Part shown: in pieces, positions 1-10,010 of the stretch | How positions within the stretch are numbered: the first letter of the stretch is position 1 | Layout of the letters: every line of letters starts with the position of its first letter | Assembly (NCBI GenBank): GCA_026075535.2 | Contig: AP026538.1 | Coordinates: 4,836,001 to 4,900,000, forward strand | Reading direction: 5' to 3' | DNA: 64,000 bases | Origin: Tricholoma matsutake | Taxonomy: Eukaryota; Basidiomycota; Agaricomycetes; Agaricales; Tricholomataceae | Translations under genes and position numbers: made by a program | The notes under the pieces: model-generated | The model's input: the letters and a program-made list of their open reading frames with translations, nothing else | Databases searched by the model: none | What the model was told of the DNA's origin: nothing

Positions 1-54
1 AGAACAAACTTCTACTGGGATTCCTCCCACTTCCTGAGCTCTTTACACTGCCCC

Positions 55-372
55 ATGTATTCCTGGAGGAATCCTGGTCTTCCTGGTAGGACTACCAGGA
101 TTCCTCCAGGATTCCCAGTTATCCCTGCCACAGCTATTGTTCACCAAATGTTGCATTCCTGGCTGTTTTTCCTCCAGTGGGATTCCTGGTTCAGTCCTGG
201 TATATTCCTGGTAAATCAGGCTCTTCCTGGTACTATTCCAGGAGTTCCCCAGGACTTGGACTCTCAGGAATCTGGGGGGACTGACCAGGAATCCTGTAGG
301 ACTCTATAAGAGTAACCAGGACTCTGTAGGACTCATCAGGACTCACCAGGACTCACCAGGACTCACCAGGAA
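55..372. repeat. Degenerate TCCTGG/CCAGGA minisatellite
   Basis: The stretch is built from short units ending in TCCTGG on the left and CCAGGA or GGACTCACCA on the right. Four near-identical 10-bp GGACTCACCA units lie at about 325-370. A perfect hairpin with 18-bp arms (61-78 and 94-111) opens the array. It lies directly downstream (on the minus strand) of a SINE-like body, and similar minisatellites follow SINE-like bodies near 18.2 and 20.2 kb, so it is probably the variable tail of a SINE. The open reading frame across it is a by-product of the repeat. Confidence 0.75.
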
Positions 373-399
373 TCCAGTGAGACTCAGTACCCTAAAGTC

Positions 400-545
400 A
401 TACCATAATGGAAAGTCAATTTGAGATATCTTACAAGTTTCAAGTGCTTCAGACTTCATGAATTTCACAAAGTACCTACAAAATAAACTTGTTCAGAGCA
501 GGGATTGAACTCTAGAACTCATGATCAAGAATCACATGACAAACC
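400..545 (-). mobile_element. 5'-truncated SINE-like repeat, copy 1
   Basis: On the minus strand the segment holds a pol III B-box-like motif (GAGTTCAATCCC, about 501-513), then a body with TTTATTTTGT, GGTACTTT and GAAATTCA, and then the minisatellite. The same body occurs at 18320-18470. The head is cut at the equivalent of CACTTGTTTGG, and the A box seen in the other copy is missing. It abuts the decayed gag-protease gene at about 546, so it probably inserted into that gene. Confidence 0.55.
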
Positions 546-1141
546 AAACAAGTGCAAGTGTTGCAGATAATTCTTCAGAGGAGTTGATTTCAGGGATATT
601 TGCAGTGTGTTCGATAAATATAGAGGAGTCAGAAGAGTTGAATGAAATAATGAAAACGCACTGTTCCGAAATTTCATTCTCTGATGCTGAAAATCCTCAA
701 AAACTACTTTTAGACAATGGTGCAATCTAGGGATCAAGGGAATGGTAGCGGTCCGAGTTGAGTTTGGATCACATATCATGATTGTTTGGGCTTTGTTCTG
801 GTAATTTCTAATGACGCTTTCCATTAAGATGTCAAATGGTTGTCCAAGTAGAATATCGTAAGCTGGGTCCCAAATAACATGTATCTGCATGTATAGGGTG
901 ATTCCGCTGAGATTGCAGGGCACATTGCATGCTAAACCGAGTGTTTCGTCCACAGTGCTGTTGGCAGACTGCATCAGAAGCTGAATTGAGGAGTCATATG
1001 CTAGACCGAGTTCATGACAGACATCTTTGGCCATCGATATGATCGAGGAACTGGGATCGACAATGCTTTCTACCTGGTTGTTACCCTGAACATCCATAAT
1101 AACTGATCTAATTGAGGAAGTTTCTTTAGCGACAACAAAAG
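546..1141 (-). pseudogene. Ty3/gypsy gag-protease remnant, C-terminal half
   Basis: The minus-strand reading frame resembles the retropepsin region of an Agaricomycete Ty3/gypsy polyprotein. It includes a VDPSSSIISMA segment where a catalytic DPGSQ-like motif is expected, followed by a YDILLGQPFDIL motif. Removing the 1147-7197 element and one copy of the GCTGA duplication joins this frame in phase to the frame entering from 7203, reading ...EIPQ|PFVVAKE..., so both pieces come from one gene. After about 700 the reading shifts frame and then meets the SINE. It cannot encode a functional protease. Confidence 0.7.
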
Positions 1142-1146
1142 GCTGA
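1142..1146. other. Target-site duplication GCTGA, left copy
   Basis: Five bases identical to 7198-7202, immediately outside the 5' LTR. This is the usual size for Ty3/gypsy integration. Confidence 0.9.
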
Positions 1147-1572
1147 TGTAAGGGGACTAAGGGGGTGCCCTGTGTGTTTTTCCTATTTTTTATGTTTGTC
1201 CCATATTGTTCCCCACCTCATTTCCTTCTATTCTTCATTTTCTATGATTTTTCCGGATTTTATTACTAATTTTCCCTTGCTATCATGTTTGTATATGTTG
1301 ACACTTTTATATTTAGAGGCGGAGTACCCCTTCCGACACATACCCCTTGGTGTGATGTCATTCGGCGGCCTTGATCCGCCTATCTCCGCCTTTTTCTATT
1401 TTTAGGTTATATTTGATTTTTGTCGTCTTCACATATACTGGGCATCAGCAAGGGGATCCTTAGAGTTTTCTCTTCGGATTTCCCTTTGCTAGGTGCGCCC
1501 CCAATGCCTGTATTATGTAGTATAATTTTAACTTCGGATTTCCCTTTGCTAGAGGCTTAGGTTGCCCTTATA
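1147..1572 (+). repeat. 5' LTR of young Ty3/gypsy element
   Basis: Begins TGTAAGGGG and ends GCCCTTATA, a short imperfect inverted terminus that lacks the usual CA end. It matches 6772-7197 almost base for base. An internal TTCGGATTTCCCTTTGCTAG segment occurs twice, near 1475 and 1533. No convincing tRNA primer-binding site is seen in the bases after 1572. Confidence 0.93.
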
Positions 1573-1738
1573 GTAGAAAACTCTCCCCTAAGGCCCGAAA
1601 ATCGCGAACGCGCTGCCCAAAATAGGCAGGTACGGACTGGACGACGCTTCCCAAAGCTCCACAGAGTCCCTACACACCGTTCCAGATACTCTCGCCTTTA
1701 TTGCACCGCCATTTTCGCCAAACGCACTCCCTAGCGAC

Positions 1739-2858
1739 ATGGACGCATCAGAACGCTTCGACGCGCTTGAAAGCGACGTTTCCGGAATGCGTGCGCAAAT
1801 CGACTCGCTTAAATCTACGATTGAAAACTTCGTTAGGACCCTCCAGGCTAACCCTACGACTAATAGTTCCCCCTTCACGACTCCAAGCGCACCCAACAAC
1901 GATGTTTTGCCAAACACGTCCACTAAGGAACATGCCCAGATCAAACCGTCCCCCCCCCGCCGAATTTAATGGTGCACATACGCAGGGACGTGCATTCCTT
2001 AATTCCTGTGAGTTATACATTAGTCTCCAGTCGCATCAATTCGTCGATGAGGCTGCAAAAATTTATTGGGCCTTCACATACATGAAATCTGAACGCGCCT
2101 ATCTCTATGTGGACCGTATCCTACGTCAAACTAAAGAACTCGGTTCTCTACCCTTCTCCACTTGGGGTGACTTTCGAGCTGAGTTTGTACGCCACTTCTG
2201 CCCCCTCAATGAATGCCACCGAGCAGTGACACGACTTTGGTCATCCACTTACCACCAGGGACGTCGATCCGTGGACGACTATATCGATGAGTTCAAGGAT
2301 TTGGTGGACATGGCAGGGTATGGGAGTGGGTTACCAGTGGTGGTGAAGTTCCGACAGGGACTCAACCGAGAAATTCAGGACCAGATTGCACAGATGTTGG
2401 AAGGGCGCCCAGCGGACGATGATATCCTTGCTTGGTATGAAGCTGCTTCACTCTGTGACGAGAACCGACTCACAAATGCGGCGTTTAATGCTGCATTCCG
2501 TGCTCCAACTACCACTCATACACCCTACACCTTCAATCGAAGCCTCCCCCGCCCTAACCCCATTCCTGCTTGTCAAACTCCCACACCAGCCGTCAATATC
2601 CCAGTACCAATGGATGTTGATGCAGCCCGCAGCCGTGCACGTAAGTTGGATCTCTGCTACCGTTGTGGGGAACCTGGACACAGGGCTGGAGCGTGTCCCC
2701 ATCGTCAGGATATCCGCATGCTCACCCCCGAGGGACGAGACGAACTCCTGCAAGATCTGTTGGCACTTGTAGATGTTGAGGAAGCGAAGGATCAAGTTGC
2801 AGAGGAGGTTAAGCTGGAAGTTGTAGAGGAGCAGGATTTTCCTATTCGCAGCGAGTGA
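1739..2858 (+). CDS. gag: Gag polyprotein with 1-base frameshift
   Basis: Retrotransposon capsid-nucleocapsid protein. The ATG at 1739 opens a coiled-coil-like N-terminus (MDASERFDALESDV...) that runs into a nine-C tract at 1950-1958. The capsid homology (YISLQSHQFVDEAAKIYWAF, then a Gag domain with WGDFRAEF) continues one frame over, from about 1965 to 2858. A CCHC knuckle (CYRCGEPGHRAGACP) lies at about 2660-2705. An alternative start at 1701 reads through in the second frame but lacks the coiled coil. The extra C could be a mutation or a base-calling slip. Pol overlaps the last four bases in another frame. Confidence 0.85.
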
Positions 2859-2863
2859 ATCGT

Positions 2864-5800
2864 ATGCCCTCACTGCCTGTCCATAACCGCTTTGAAGTCT
2901 TGTCAGTTGAATCCCTGGAGAATAAATCCATTTCTGTGACTGCTCCCCTCTCTGACCCTTCGGAGTTGGCTAAAGACGTACCTGCTCTCCCCATCTCTCC
3001 TTCTACTCCACGTCCCAAAATTAAATCATGGGAGCGTAAACTACCACGCAAGTATATTGTGGCATCCACTCCCTCTGCACATTCCTTAAACCTAGCCATC
3101 AAACTGCAGACGACCGACACTGGACAGATACTCGGTGTCTCTGCGCTCCTGGACTCTGGTGCGACTGGTCTCTTCATCGATTCCCATCTGGTACAACAAC
3201 ATCATCTAAATACTCGCTCACTCTCACGTCCGATACCTGTATATAACGTGGATGGATCCCCAAATGAAGCTGGTGCCATCCGAGAGGTTGCAGACCTGGT
3301 TCTCCGTTACAAAGATCATAGTGAGCGTGCCCTTTTTGCTGTCACTCAATTAGGAAAGCAAAAGGCGATTTTGGGATATCCATGGCTTCGAGACCATAAC
3401 CCAGAGGTCGACTGGCGCACCGGGGAGGTTACCATGAGCCGATGTCCATCCCGCTGTCGGACGTGTTTCACAGAAGCCAGGCAAGAACGTCGTGGACAGA
3501 AGGTGGCAATACGACGAACTCAGAAGTGTCGTGCTGGACCCCTGCCTATACCTGAAGTAGAATTGGAAGGGGTTCCTGATCTAATGCCGGACTCAGATGA
3601 TGATGATGATGAGGACCCAGAGGAAGTGGAGGAGGGTGATCGGATCTTCTACACTGCGATTCGCTCATCGCATGAGGTGTGTGCCACATCGAACATATCC
3701 CAACGCCTCGCCGAGGCCTTCCACAAAAACAACGCTGCTAAATCCTCTACTAACTCCTTACTCCCTCATCTCCATGAGTTTGAAGACGTGTTCTCCAAGG
3801 AGTCATTCGACTCTCTTCCTGCGCGTAAGCCATGGGATCATGCGATTGAACTCACCCCCGGCGCAACCCCTTCATCCTGCAAGGTCTATCCTCTCTCTCC
3901 GGAGGAACAACGGAAGCTTGACCAGTTCATCGACGAGCACCTGGCCTCTGGACGTATTCGACCATCGAAGTCACCCATGGCCTCTCCCTTTTTCTTTGTC
4001 AAGAAGAAGGATGGCTCACTTCGACCAGTTCAAGACTACAGAAGACTCAACAACATCACGGTCAAAAATCGCTACCCACTACCCCTCATCTCCGAACTCG
4101 TAAACCAGCTCCATGGAGCCCGATACTTCACCAAGCTCGATGTCCATTGGGGTTATAATAATGTGAGGATAAAGGAGGGAGATGAGTGGAAGGCAGCCTT
4201 TTGTACCAACCGTGGTCTTTTTGAACCGCTTGTCATGTTCTTTGGCCTTACTAATAGCCCTGCCACCTTTCAGACCATGATGAACGACATCTTCCATGAC
4301 CTCATCCTCGAAGGCGTTGTCTGCATCTATCTCGACGACATCCTCATCTTCACTCGCACGGTTGAAGAGCACCGTCGCATCACGCGCCTCGTCCTAGAGC
4401 AACTTCGACGGTACAAACTCTACCTTCGTCAGGACAAATGCGAGTTCGAAAGGACCAAGATCGAGTACCTCGGCCTGATTATCTCGGAGGGTCAAGTGGA
4501 GATGGATCCTATCAAGGTAAATGGGGTCACAGCTTGGCCTACGCCCACGAACAAGAAGGAGGTGCAGTCTTTCCTGGGCTTCATCAATTTTTATCGGCGT
4601 TTTATCAAGGATTTCTCACATCATGCACGACTGCTGTTCGACTTGACAGGAAAGGAGGCATGGAGGTGGGATAATGCACAACAGGAGGCGTTCGAAAAGC
4701 TTAAGGAGATGGTCACTTCCGCTCCGATCCTTACCTTTGCTGACGATTCGCGTCCTTTTCGTGTAGAAGCCGACAGTTCTGACTTTGCGACGGGCGCTGT
4801 GTTGTCTCAGCAGTCTCCGGAGGACCAGAAGTGGCATCCTGTTGCGTTCTACTCCAAAAGCCTTAGTGCTGTAGAGAGAAACTACGAGATCCATGACAAG
4901 GAGATGTTGGCGATAATGCGTGCGCTTGAGGAGTGGCGACACTTCCTCGAGGGTGCCCAACACAAGGTGGAAATTTGGACGGATCACAAGAACCTCGAGT
5001 ACTTCATGATGGCCAAGAAATTGAACTGTCGTCAAGCTCGTTGGTCCCTGTATCTATCTAGATTCGACTTCTCCTTGCACCACCGTCCGGGTCGCAGCAT
5101 GGGGAAGACCGATGCCCTATCCCGACGTGCAGACCATGGGGATGGCAGCGGTGACAACCAAAACATTGTGCTGTTGCAGCCAGACCTGTTCACCATTCGG
5201 GCACTGGAAGGCATCGTACCCCAGGGCGAGGAGCGGGACATTCTACATGACATTCGTCGCGCAAACCGTAGCGGTTTACATGAGGATGTTGTCGCCCGAG
5301 CTGTTAAAGAACTGAGGAAGGGATCGACCCTTTCCTTACGTGCGGCAGAGTGGGCTGAAAAGGAGGACTTGTTGTATTTCAGGGATCGCATCTATGTTCC
5401 CAATGACCCAGACCTTCGCCGGCGCATCATATCCCAACACCATGACTCACAGATTGCTGGCCACCCTGGACGCTGGAAGACCTTGGAGCTCACCTCACGG
5501 AACTATTGGTGGCCACAAATGTCACGGCTCATTGGTCAGTATTGTCGCACTTGTGACCTTTGCTTATGCACCAAGGTCCCTCGTCGCAAGCCTATTGGTG
5601 AGCTACACCCTCTTCCTGTTCCAGAGAGTCGTTGGGATGTCGTCAGCGTCGACTTTGTGGTGGAATTGCCAGAGTCAAATGGGTTTGATGCGGTGATGTG
5701 CACAGTTGACTCAGTGGGAAAACGCGCTCACTTCATTCCCACTCACACCACTGTCAGTGCCCTAGGTGCCGCTCGACTCTACCTCCACCACGTGTGGAAG

Positions 5801-6760
5801 TTACATGGACTTCCTGGTGCCTTCCTCTCGGATCATGGCCCTCAGTTCATGGCAGAGTTCACTCGTGAGCTGTACCGACTCCTGGGGATCAAACTCCTTG
5901 CTTCAACTGCTTATCACCCACAAACTGATGGCCAGATGGAGCGAGTCAACCAGGAACTGGAGCAGTACATCTGCCTCTTTGTCAATGAACGCCAGGACGA
6001 TTGGGATGATCTCCTTCCTTTGGCCGAGTTTGGGTACAACAACCATGTCCATGCTTCCACTCAACAGACCCCTTTCCTCTTAGACACTGGACGACATCCA
6101 CGCATGGGATTTGAACCTCGCCAAACTCCCTCACACATCGAGACAGTGAATGAGTTCACAGAACGCATGAGGGATAGCTTGGAGGAGGCAAGGGCAGCCT
6201 TAGCAAAGGCGAAGGACGACATGGCGCGATTTTACAACCAGCGCCACTCCCCAACCCCTCAGTACAAGGTTGGTGATCGAGTTTATCTTGACTCCAGTGA
6301 CATCTCCACTACACGTCCATCCAAGAAACTCGCTCATCGCTTCTTGGGACCTTTCCCCATTGTCAAGTGCGTTGGAACACATGCCTATCGTCTACACCTC
6401 CCAGCCTCTATGTCCAGACTCCATCCCGTCTTCCATGTCGTCAAATTGCTTCCAGCTCCCCCAGATCCGTTCCCGGGACGCCATTCACACCCACCACCAC
6501 CACCTACAGTGATCGAGGGAGAACCCCAATATGAAGTCGAGTCAATCTTGGACAGCCGTTTGCGTCGAGGAAAACTCCAGTATTTGGTACATTGGAAGGG
6601 TTATGGGTATGAGGAGAACTCATGGGTCGAAGAGTCTGACGTAAATGCCCCTCGGTTAATCAAGGATTTCCACCGACGGCACACTGCTGCACCGCATCGC
6701 ATTCAAGTCACGGACTTTGGTCGTATACGATTTCGAATGCATCGGGGCGATGCATCTTAG
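2864..6760 (+). CDS. pol: Pol polyprotein: PR-RT-RH-IN-chromodomain
   Basis: An uninterrupted frame of about 1,300 residues. Protease shows LLDSGATGLF at about residue 100. RT shows [18 protein letters not shown] and the catalytic YLDD near residue 490. RNase H shows VEADSSDFATGAV and EIWTDHKNLEYF. Integrase has an HHCC finger (HHDSQIAGHP ... CRTCDLC), the catalytic acidic residues in SVDFV, SDHGPQF and MERVNQE, and a typical YHPQTDGQ. A chromodomain with YLVHWKGY and NSWVEE lies at about residues 1225-1275, which marks a chromovirus that may target heterochromatin. The frame is already open at 2855 with a GTG, and the first ATG is at 2864. Expression could be by reinitiation or by -1 slippage from gag. 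Confidence 0.95.
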   Translation: MPSLPVHNRFEVLSVESLENKSISVTAPLSDPSELAKDVPALPISPSTPRPKIKSWERKLPRKYIVASTPSAHSLNLAIKLQTTDTGQILGVSALLDSGATGLFIDSHLVQQHHLNTRSLSRPIPVYNVDGSPNEAGAIREVADLVLRYKDHSERALFAVTQLGKQKAILGYPWLRDHNPEVDWRTGEVTMSRCPSRCRTCFTEARQERRGQKVAIRRTQKCRAGPLPIPEVELEGVPDLMPDSDDDDDEDPEEVEEGDRIFYTAIRSSHEVCATSNISQRLAEAFHKNNAAKSSTNSLLPHLHEFEDVFSKESFDSLPARKPWDHAIELTPGATPSSCKVYPLSPEEQRKLDQFIDEHLASGRIRPSKSPMASPFFFVKKKDGSLRPVQDYRRLNNITVKNRYPLPLISELVNQLHGARYFTKLDVHWGYNNVRIKEGDEWKAAFCTNRGLFEPLVMFFGLTNSPATFQTMMNDIFHDLILEGVVCIYLDDILIFTRTVEEHRRITRLVLEQLRRYKLYLRQDKCEFERTKIEYLGLIISEGQVEMDPIKVNGVTAWPTPTNKKEVQSFLGFINFYRRFIKDFSHHARLLFDLTGKEAWRWDNAQQEAFEKLKEMVTSAPILTFADDSRPFRVEADSSDFATGAVLSQQSPEDQKWHPVAFYSKSLSAVERNYEIHDKEMLAIMRALEEWRHFLEGAQHKVEIWTDHKNLEYFMMAKKLNCRQARWSLYLSRFDFSLHHRPGRSMGKTDALSRRADHGDGSGDNQNIVLLQPDLFTIRALEGIVPQGEERDILHDIRRANRSGLHEDVVARAVKELRKGSTLSLRAAEWAEKEDLLYFRDRIYVPNDPDLRRRIISQHHDSQIAGHPGRWKTLELTSRNYWWPQMSRLIGQYCRTCDLCLCTKVPRRKPIGELHPLPVPESRWDVVSVDFVVELPESNGFDAVMCTVDSVGKRAHFIPTHTTVSALGAARLYLHHVWKLHGLPGAFLSDHGPQFMAEFTRELYRLLGIKLLASTAYHPQTDGQMERVNQELEQYICLFVNERQDDWDDLLPLAEFGYNNHVHASTQQTPFLLDTGRHPRMGFEPRQTPSHIETVNEFTERMRDSLEEARAALAKAKDDMARFYNQRHSPTPQYKVGDRVYLDSSDISTTRPSKKLAHRFLGPFPIVKCVGTHAYRLHLPASMSRLHPVFHVVKLLPAPPDPFPGRHSHPPPPPTVIEGEPQYEVESILDSRLRRGKLQYLVHWKGYGYEENSWVEESDVNAPRLIKDFHRRHTAAPHRIQVTDFGRIRFRMHRGDAS

Positions 6761-6771
6761 AGAGGGGGTGA
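6761..6771 (+). promoter_or_regulatory. Polypurine tract
   Basis: The purine run AGAGGGGGTGA directly precedes the 3' LTR, where plus-strand DNA synthesis is primed during reverse transcription. Confidence 0.75.
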
Positions 6772-7197
6772 TGTAAGGGGACTAAGGGGGTGCCCTGTGT
6801 GTTTTTCCTATTTTTTATGTTCGTCCCATATTTTTCCCCACCTCATTTCCTTCTATTCTTCATTTTCTATGATTTTTCCGGATTTTATTACTAATTTTCC
6901 CTTGCTATCATGTTTGTATATGTTGACACTTTTATATTTAGAGGCGGAGTACCCCTTCCGACACATACCCCTTGGTATGATGTCATTCGGCGGCCTTGAT
7001 CCGCCTATCTCCGCCTTTTTCTATTTTTAGGTTATATTTGATTTTTGTCGTCTTCACATATACTGGGCATCAGCAAGGGGATCCTTAGAGTTTTCTCTTC
7101 GGATTTCCCTTTGCTAGGTGCGCCCCCAATGCCTGTATTATGTAGTATAATTTTAACTTCGGATTTCCCTTTGCTAGAGGCTTAGGTTGCCCTTATA
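6772..7197 (+). repeat. 3' LTR of young Ty3/gypsy element
   Basis: Same length and ends as 1147-1572, with about three base differences. It is followed by the right copy of the GCTGA duplication at 7198-7202. Confidence 0.93.
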
Positions 7198-7202
7198 GCT
7201 GA

Positions 7203-9300
7203 GGGATTTCACTGGGTCGAAGACTGCTAATATAGGTCTCATATGGGTCAGGCATGATAATCACATTGGGACTGAACATGCTTGTGGCATTGTTTCCAGT
7301 TTGTGGTACCCATTTTGGTGTGACCTGTTCTCTCCATTTCATTCGAACCTCGGGTGAAAGCAAGAGTAGTTCTTCCGATGTAAGCATGACGATTGGCATC
7401 TTCATTGAGCGCAAAAAGATATCATGGGTGATTTTCTCATTTTGTATGGGTGCCTGTGTCGCACATAATGGTCTGTCTTTCTCCTTACCCTTCGATGCGC
7501 CAGCGAAGTTCCTTTTGTGTGGTGGCAAATAGGCATTCTCCCTGACTGATGCGTATGGGTGTACTGAGGTTTGCATTGGGGGTATGGTGGTCAATTGCAG
7601 TGGTCAATGCAGGAGAAGTCGATGTCAATGCCAATGTTGGAGCCATAGTTGAAGTCGAAGGGTTGACCATTGTCAATGAAGATGTTGAGGGTGCTGGTAC
7701 TGGAGCAGTAGATGTTGAAGATGCAGGAATGGGGATTGTTGTGGCCAGAACTGGACTTTGAACCTCTTTGTTTGGACGCAAAAATGGTTGACCACTTTGA
7801 AGTGCAAATATCTCTTGCTCAAGAGCTGCTATTCTATCTTTGGAGTCAGTGGTCAACGTCGAGTTATGATAAATTCCTTTTGTTTCTGATCCCGATGTAG
7901 AAACTGCATCGGACTCCATTATCAAAGTGATCGCAGCCGAGGTTGAATTAGTCAAAGTTGAAAGTGCCAATGGTGCAATGCTGAGTAAAACTTTGGCTGC
8001 TGGTGTTGCATCTGGGTTCCGTTTCCACCATTCGTCGATGTGTTCCTTGATAAACCTGCCAGGAATACTTTGAGGGGTGAATTGTCCATTTGGAAGTACG
8101 ATCTTTCCTTCTGCATTTTGCTTACACTTTCCTTCGTTCAAGTATGACTGACAAACCAAACAGTCAGGGATAAAATGTCCCGATAAACCACAAAATATGC
8201 AAAGAAGTGTGTTGATGTGTGCCTGTCTGTCTGCCAAATTAGCGCAAGGAGATTTAGTACCTGCAATATGCATAGTGATGGTGCTAGCCAATTGTTCGAA
8301 CATTGCATTTAGATCTTTGGCTTTGATCATAATAGTTCCAGGTGATGAGGTGACGTATTTCCAACATTCGATGTCAAGTGTGATGAAGAGGTCGATTGGT
8401 GGATTACCAAGTTCAATGTGTTAGAGCCTGCTAGTATGAATTTTTCCACGTCGTGAATGTCATTGAGTGGATATGGATTGTCGGGATAATGATCTGGGAA
8501 TTTGAGTTTGAGTCGTTGAGCAATTCAAGTCCATAAGCTGGGTTGGAATCCTCGAACATAAGCTCTGCTTTGCTTGGCTTCCGAGATCCTATTCTTTGCT
8601 CACAAAAAGTGAGTAATGTTGTAGAACACCCAATAATACATTCCTAGATTGTTTGCGTTGAATATCCCAACACATAGCTGTTCTCCCACTAATTTGTCCA
8701 TGTCCGATATGCTCCACTTGCATTCGTCTTCTGATCCAGGATAGAGTTTATGTACTGCCATTCAAAATTTGTTGAATGAAGTGCCTGGCTGATATTCTGG
8801 AAGCAATTCCCAGAGGTTGGAAGAGTCGGTGTCGAGGTAGCAACAAGTGTGTTTCTTCATCAGGTTCGATTCAGTGATGCTGCAGGTTGGGAACAATAAT
8901 TCAAGCTCCTTGAAGTATTGTTGGAGCTCTCAAGGTTGAGTAGGGTCGAACTTTGGAGCAGTCAAATGACCATGAGCTGGCATAGTGGTTTGAGTAGTCA
9001 TGAATGTGATGACTCTAGGGGTAGGGGTTAAGACTTGTGTGAAGGATGGTAGAGGTGTCCAAGTTGTTGGAAGGATGAACAAAGAGGTTGATGATGATGA
9101 CAAAGAAGTAGATGATGATGTTGAAGGCAATGAGATAGGTGAAGGAAATAGTCTATGATGAGTAGATTCTGCTTCAGAAACAGGAATTAGAATATCTCTT
9201 GATTGTTTGAGAGATTCGAAGGCGTGGCAAGTATCGATACAAAGGTTTCTCACTTGTGTTGGCCTAAGCCAAGGAAGTCGAGGTTGGTCCAATGATGAAA
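7203..9300 (-). pseudogene. Ty3/gypsy gag-protease remnant, N-terminal half
   Basis: On the minus strand this region encodes a decayed gag. At the 5' end a serine/threonine/proline-rich leader (8930-9292) precedes KFDPTQP. Frame-shifted blocks then read LYPGSEDE, WSISDMDKLVGEQ and KFPDHYPDNPYPLNDIHD (8400-8930). A CXXC...H...C finger (CIFCGLSGHFIPDC) lies at about 8160-8215, and a low-complexity linker leads to the protease junction at 7203. At least four frameshifts or stops are present. It continues across the young element into 546-1141. The family is common in Agaricomycetes. Confidence 0.7.
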
Positions 9301-9311
9301 TGATTCAGAAA

Positions 9312-9329
9312 CCCTCGCAGTGGGCTCCA
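9312..9329 (-). promoter_or_regulatory. Candidate tRNA primer-binding site
   Basis: On the minus strand the sequence reads TGGAGCCCACTGCGAGGG. It begins with TGG, the complement of a tRNA CCA end, and sits just upstream of the decayed gag. This is where a Ty3/gypsy primer-binding site should be. I could not match it to a specific tRNA. Confidence 0.4.
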
Positions 9330-10010
9330 AAAATAATGATACTCAACTCGGGAAAACCACCAAAATAGCCAATGAGGCAACCGATGATATTTGCATGAGT
9401 CAGAGGAAGGGTGCAAGACGTTCCGAATGTTTGTGGTCCAACCTATGGAAAGACAACCAGTTGGTACTAGTCATAAAGGTAGCTCTATAAGAGAAGGTGT
9501 TTGGTGCAGTCCAATGGAGTATCGATCTATATCGAGGACGATCAATGATATTGACGGTGAACAATGATTATCATTGATGGTCAATGTGTGAATTCTGAGG
9601 GCCTTTTGATAGGTTGATAGTATACAAAGGCTATAGCCGATGGCTATGAAGTGTTGGGATGGTTACTAGTGCTAACAATGAGAGGGTTGAAAGAGGATCA
9701 AGGATGAGGATGATCGCAGAGGTTTCTCCTCGATCAAGAAAACTTGTAGAAGCTTAGATTGTTTTAGAGGATAGATCAGATTCTTAGAACTCTATATGAG
9801 GCAGTATGTGAAGATGATTTCTTTTATTTCCAAGTAGATACTACAGAGTTGTATATGTTTTAAAGAAACTTCCTAAAATGGTATAAGAAACATGTGTAGA
9901 ACATGAGGCAAAAGATATGAGTTAAGACACGAGGCCAAAAGGAGACTGGAATCCGAACAAGAAAGAGATATATCATATGATGAAGGAGTAATAAAGGGTA
10001 TAGAACTAAA
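9330..10010 (-). other. Probable 5' LTR or leader of decayed gypsy element
   Basis: A 680-bp non-coding stretch upstream (minus strand) of the gag remnant and primer-binding site. It is rich in pyrimidines on the minus strand and has several TATA-like patches. I found no second copy in the window to define its ends, so the LTR assignment rests on position only. Confidence 0.3.

Larger units (their letters stand above)
1147..7197 (+). mobile_element. Full-length young Ty3/gypsy chromovirus
   Basis: A 6.05-kb LTR retrotransposon with two 426-bp LTRs, gag, pol (protease, RT, RNase H, integrase, chromodomain), a polypurine tract and a perfect 5-bp target duplication. Aligning the LTRs by eye shows about three substitutions (near 1192, 1210 and 1351 against their 3' counterparts), so insertion was recent. 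Pol is open along its length. The only obvious lesion is a 1-base frameshift in a C9 run inside gag. It sits in reverse orientation inside an older gypsy gag-protease gene. Confidence 0.95.
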
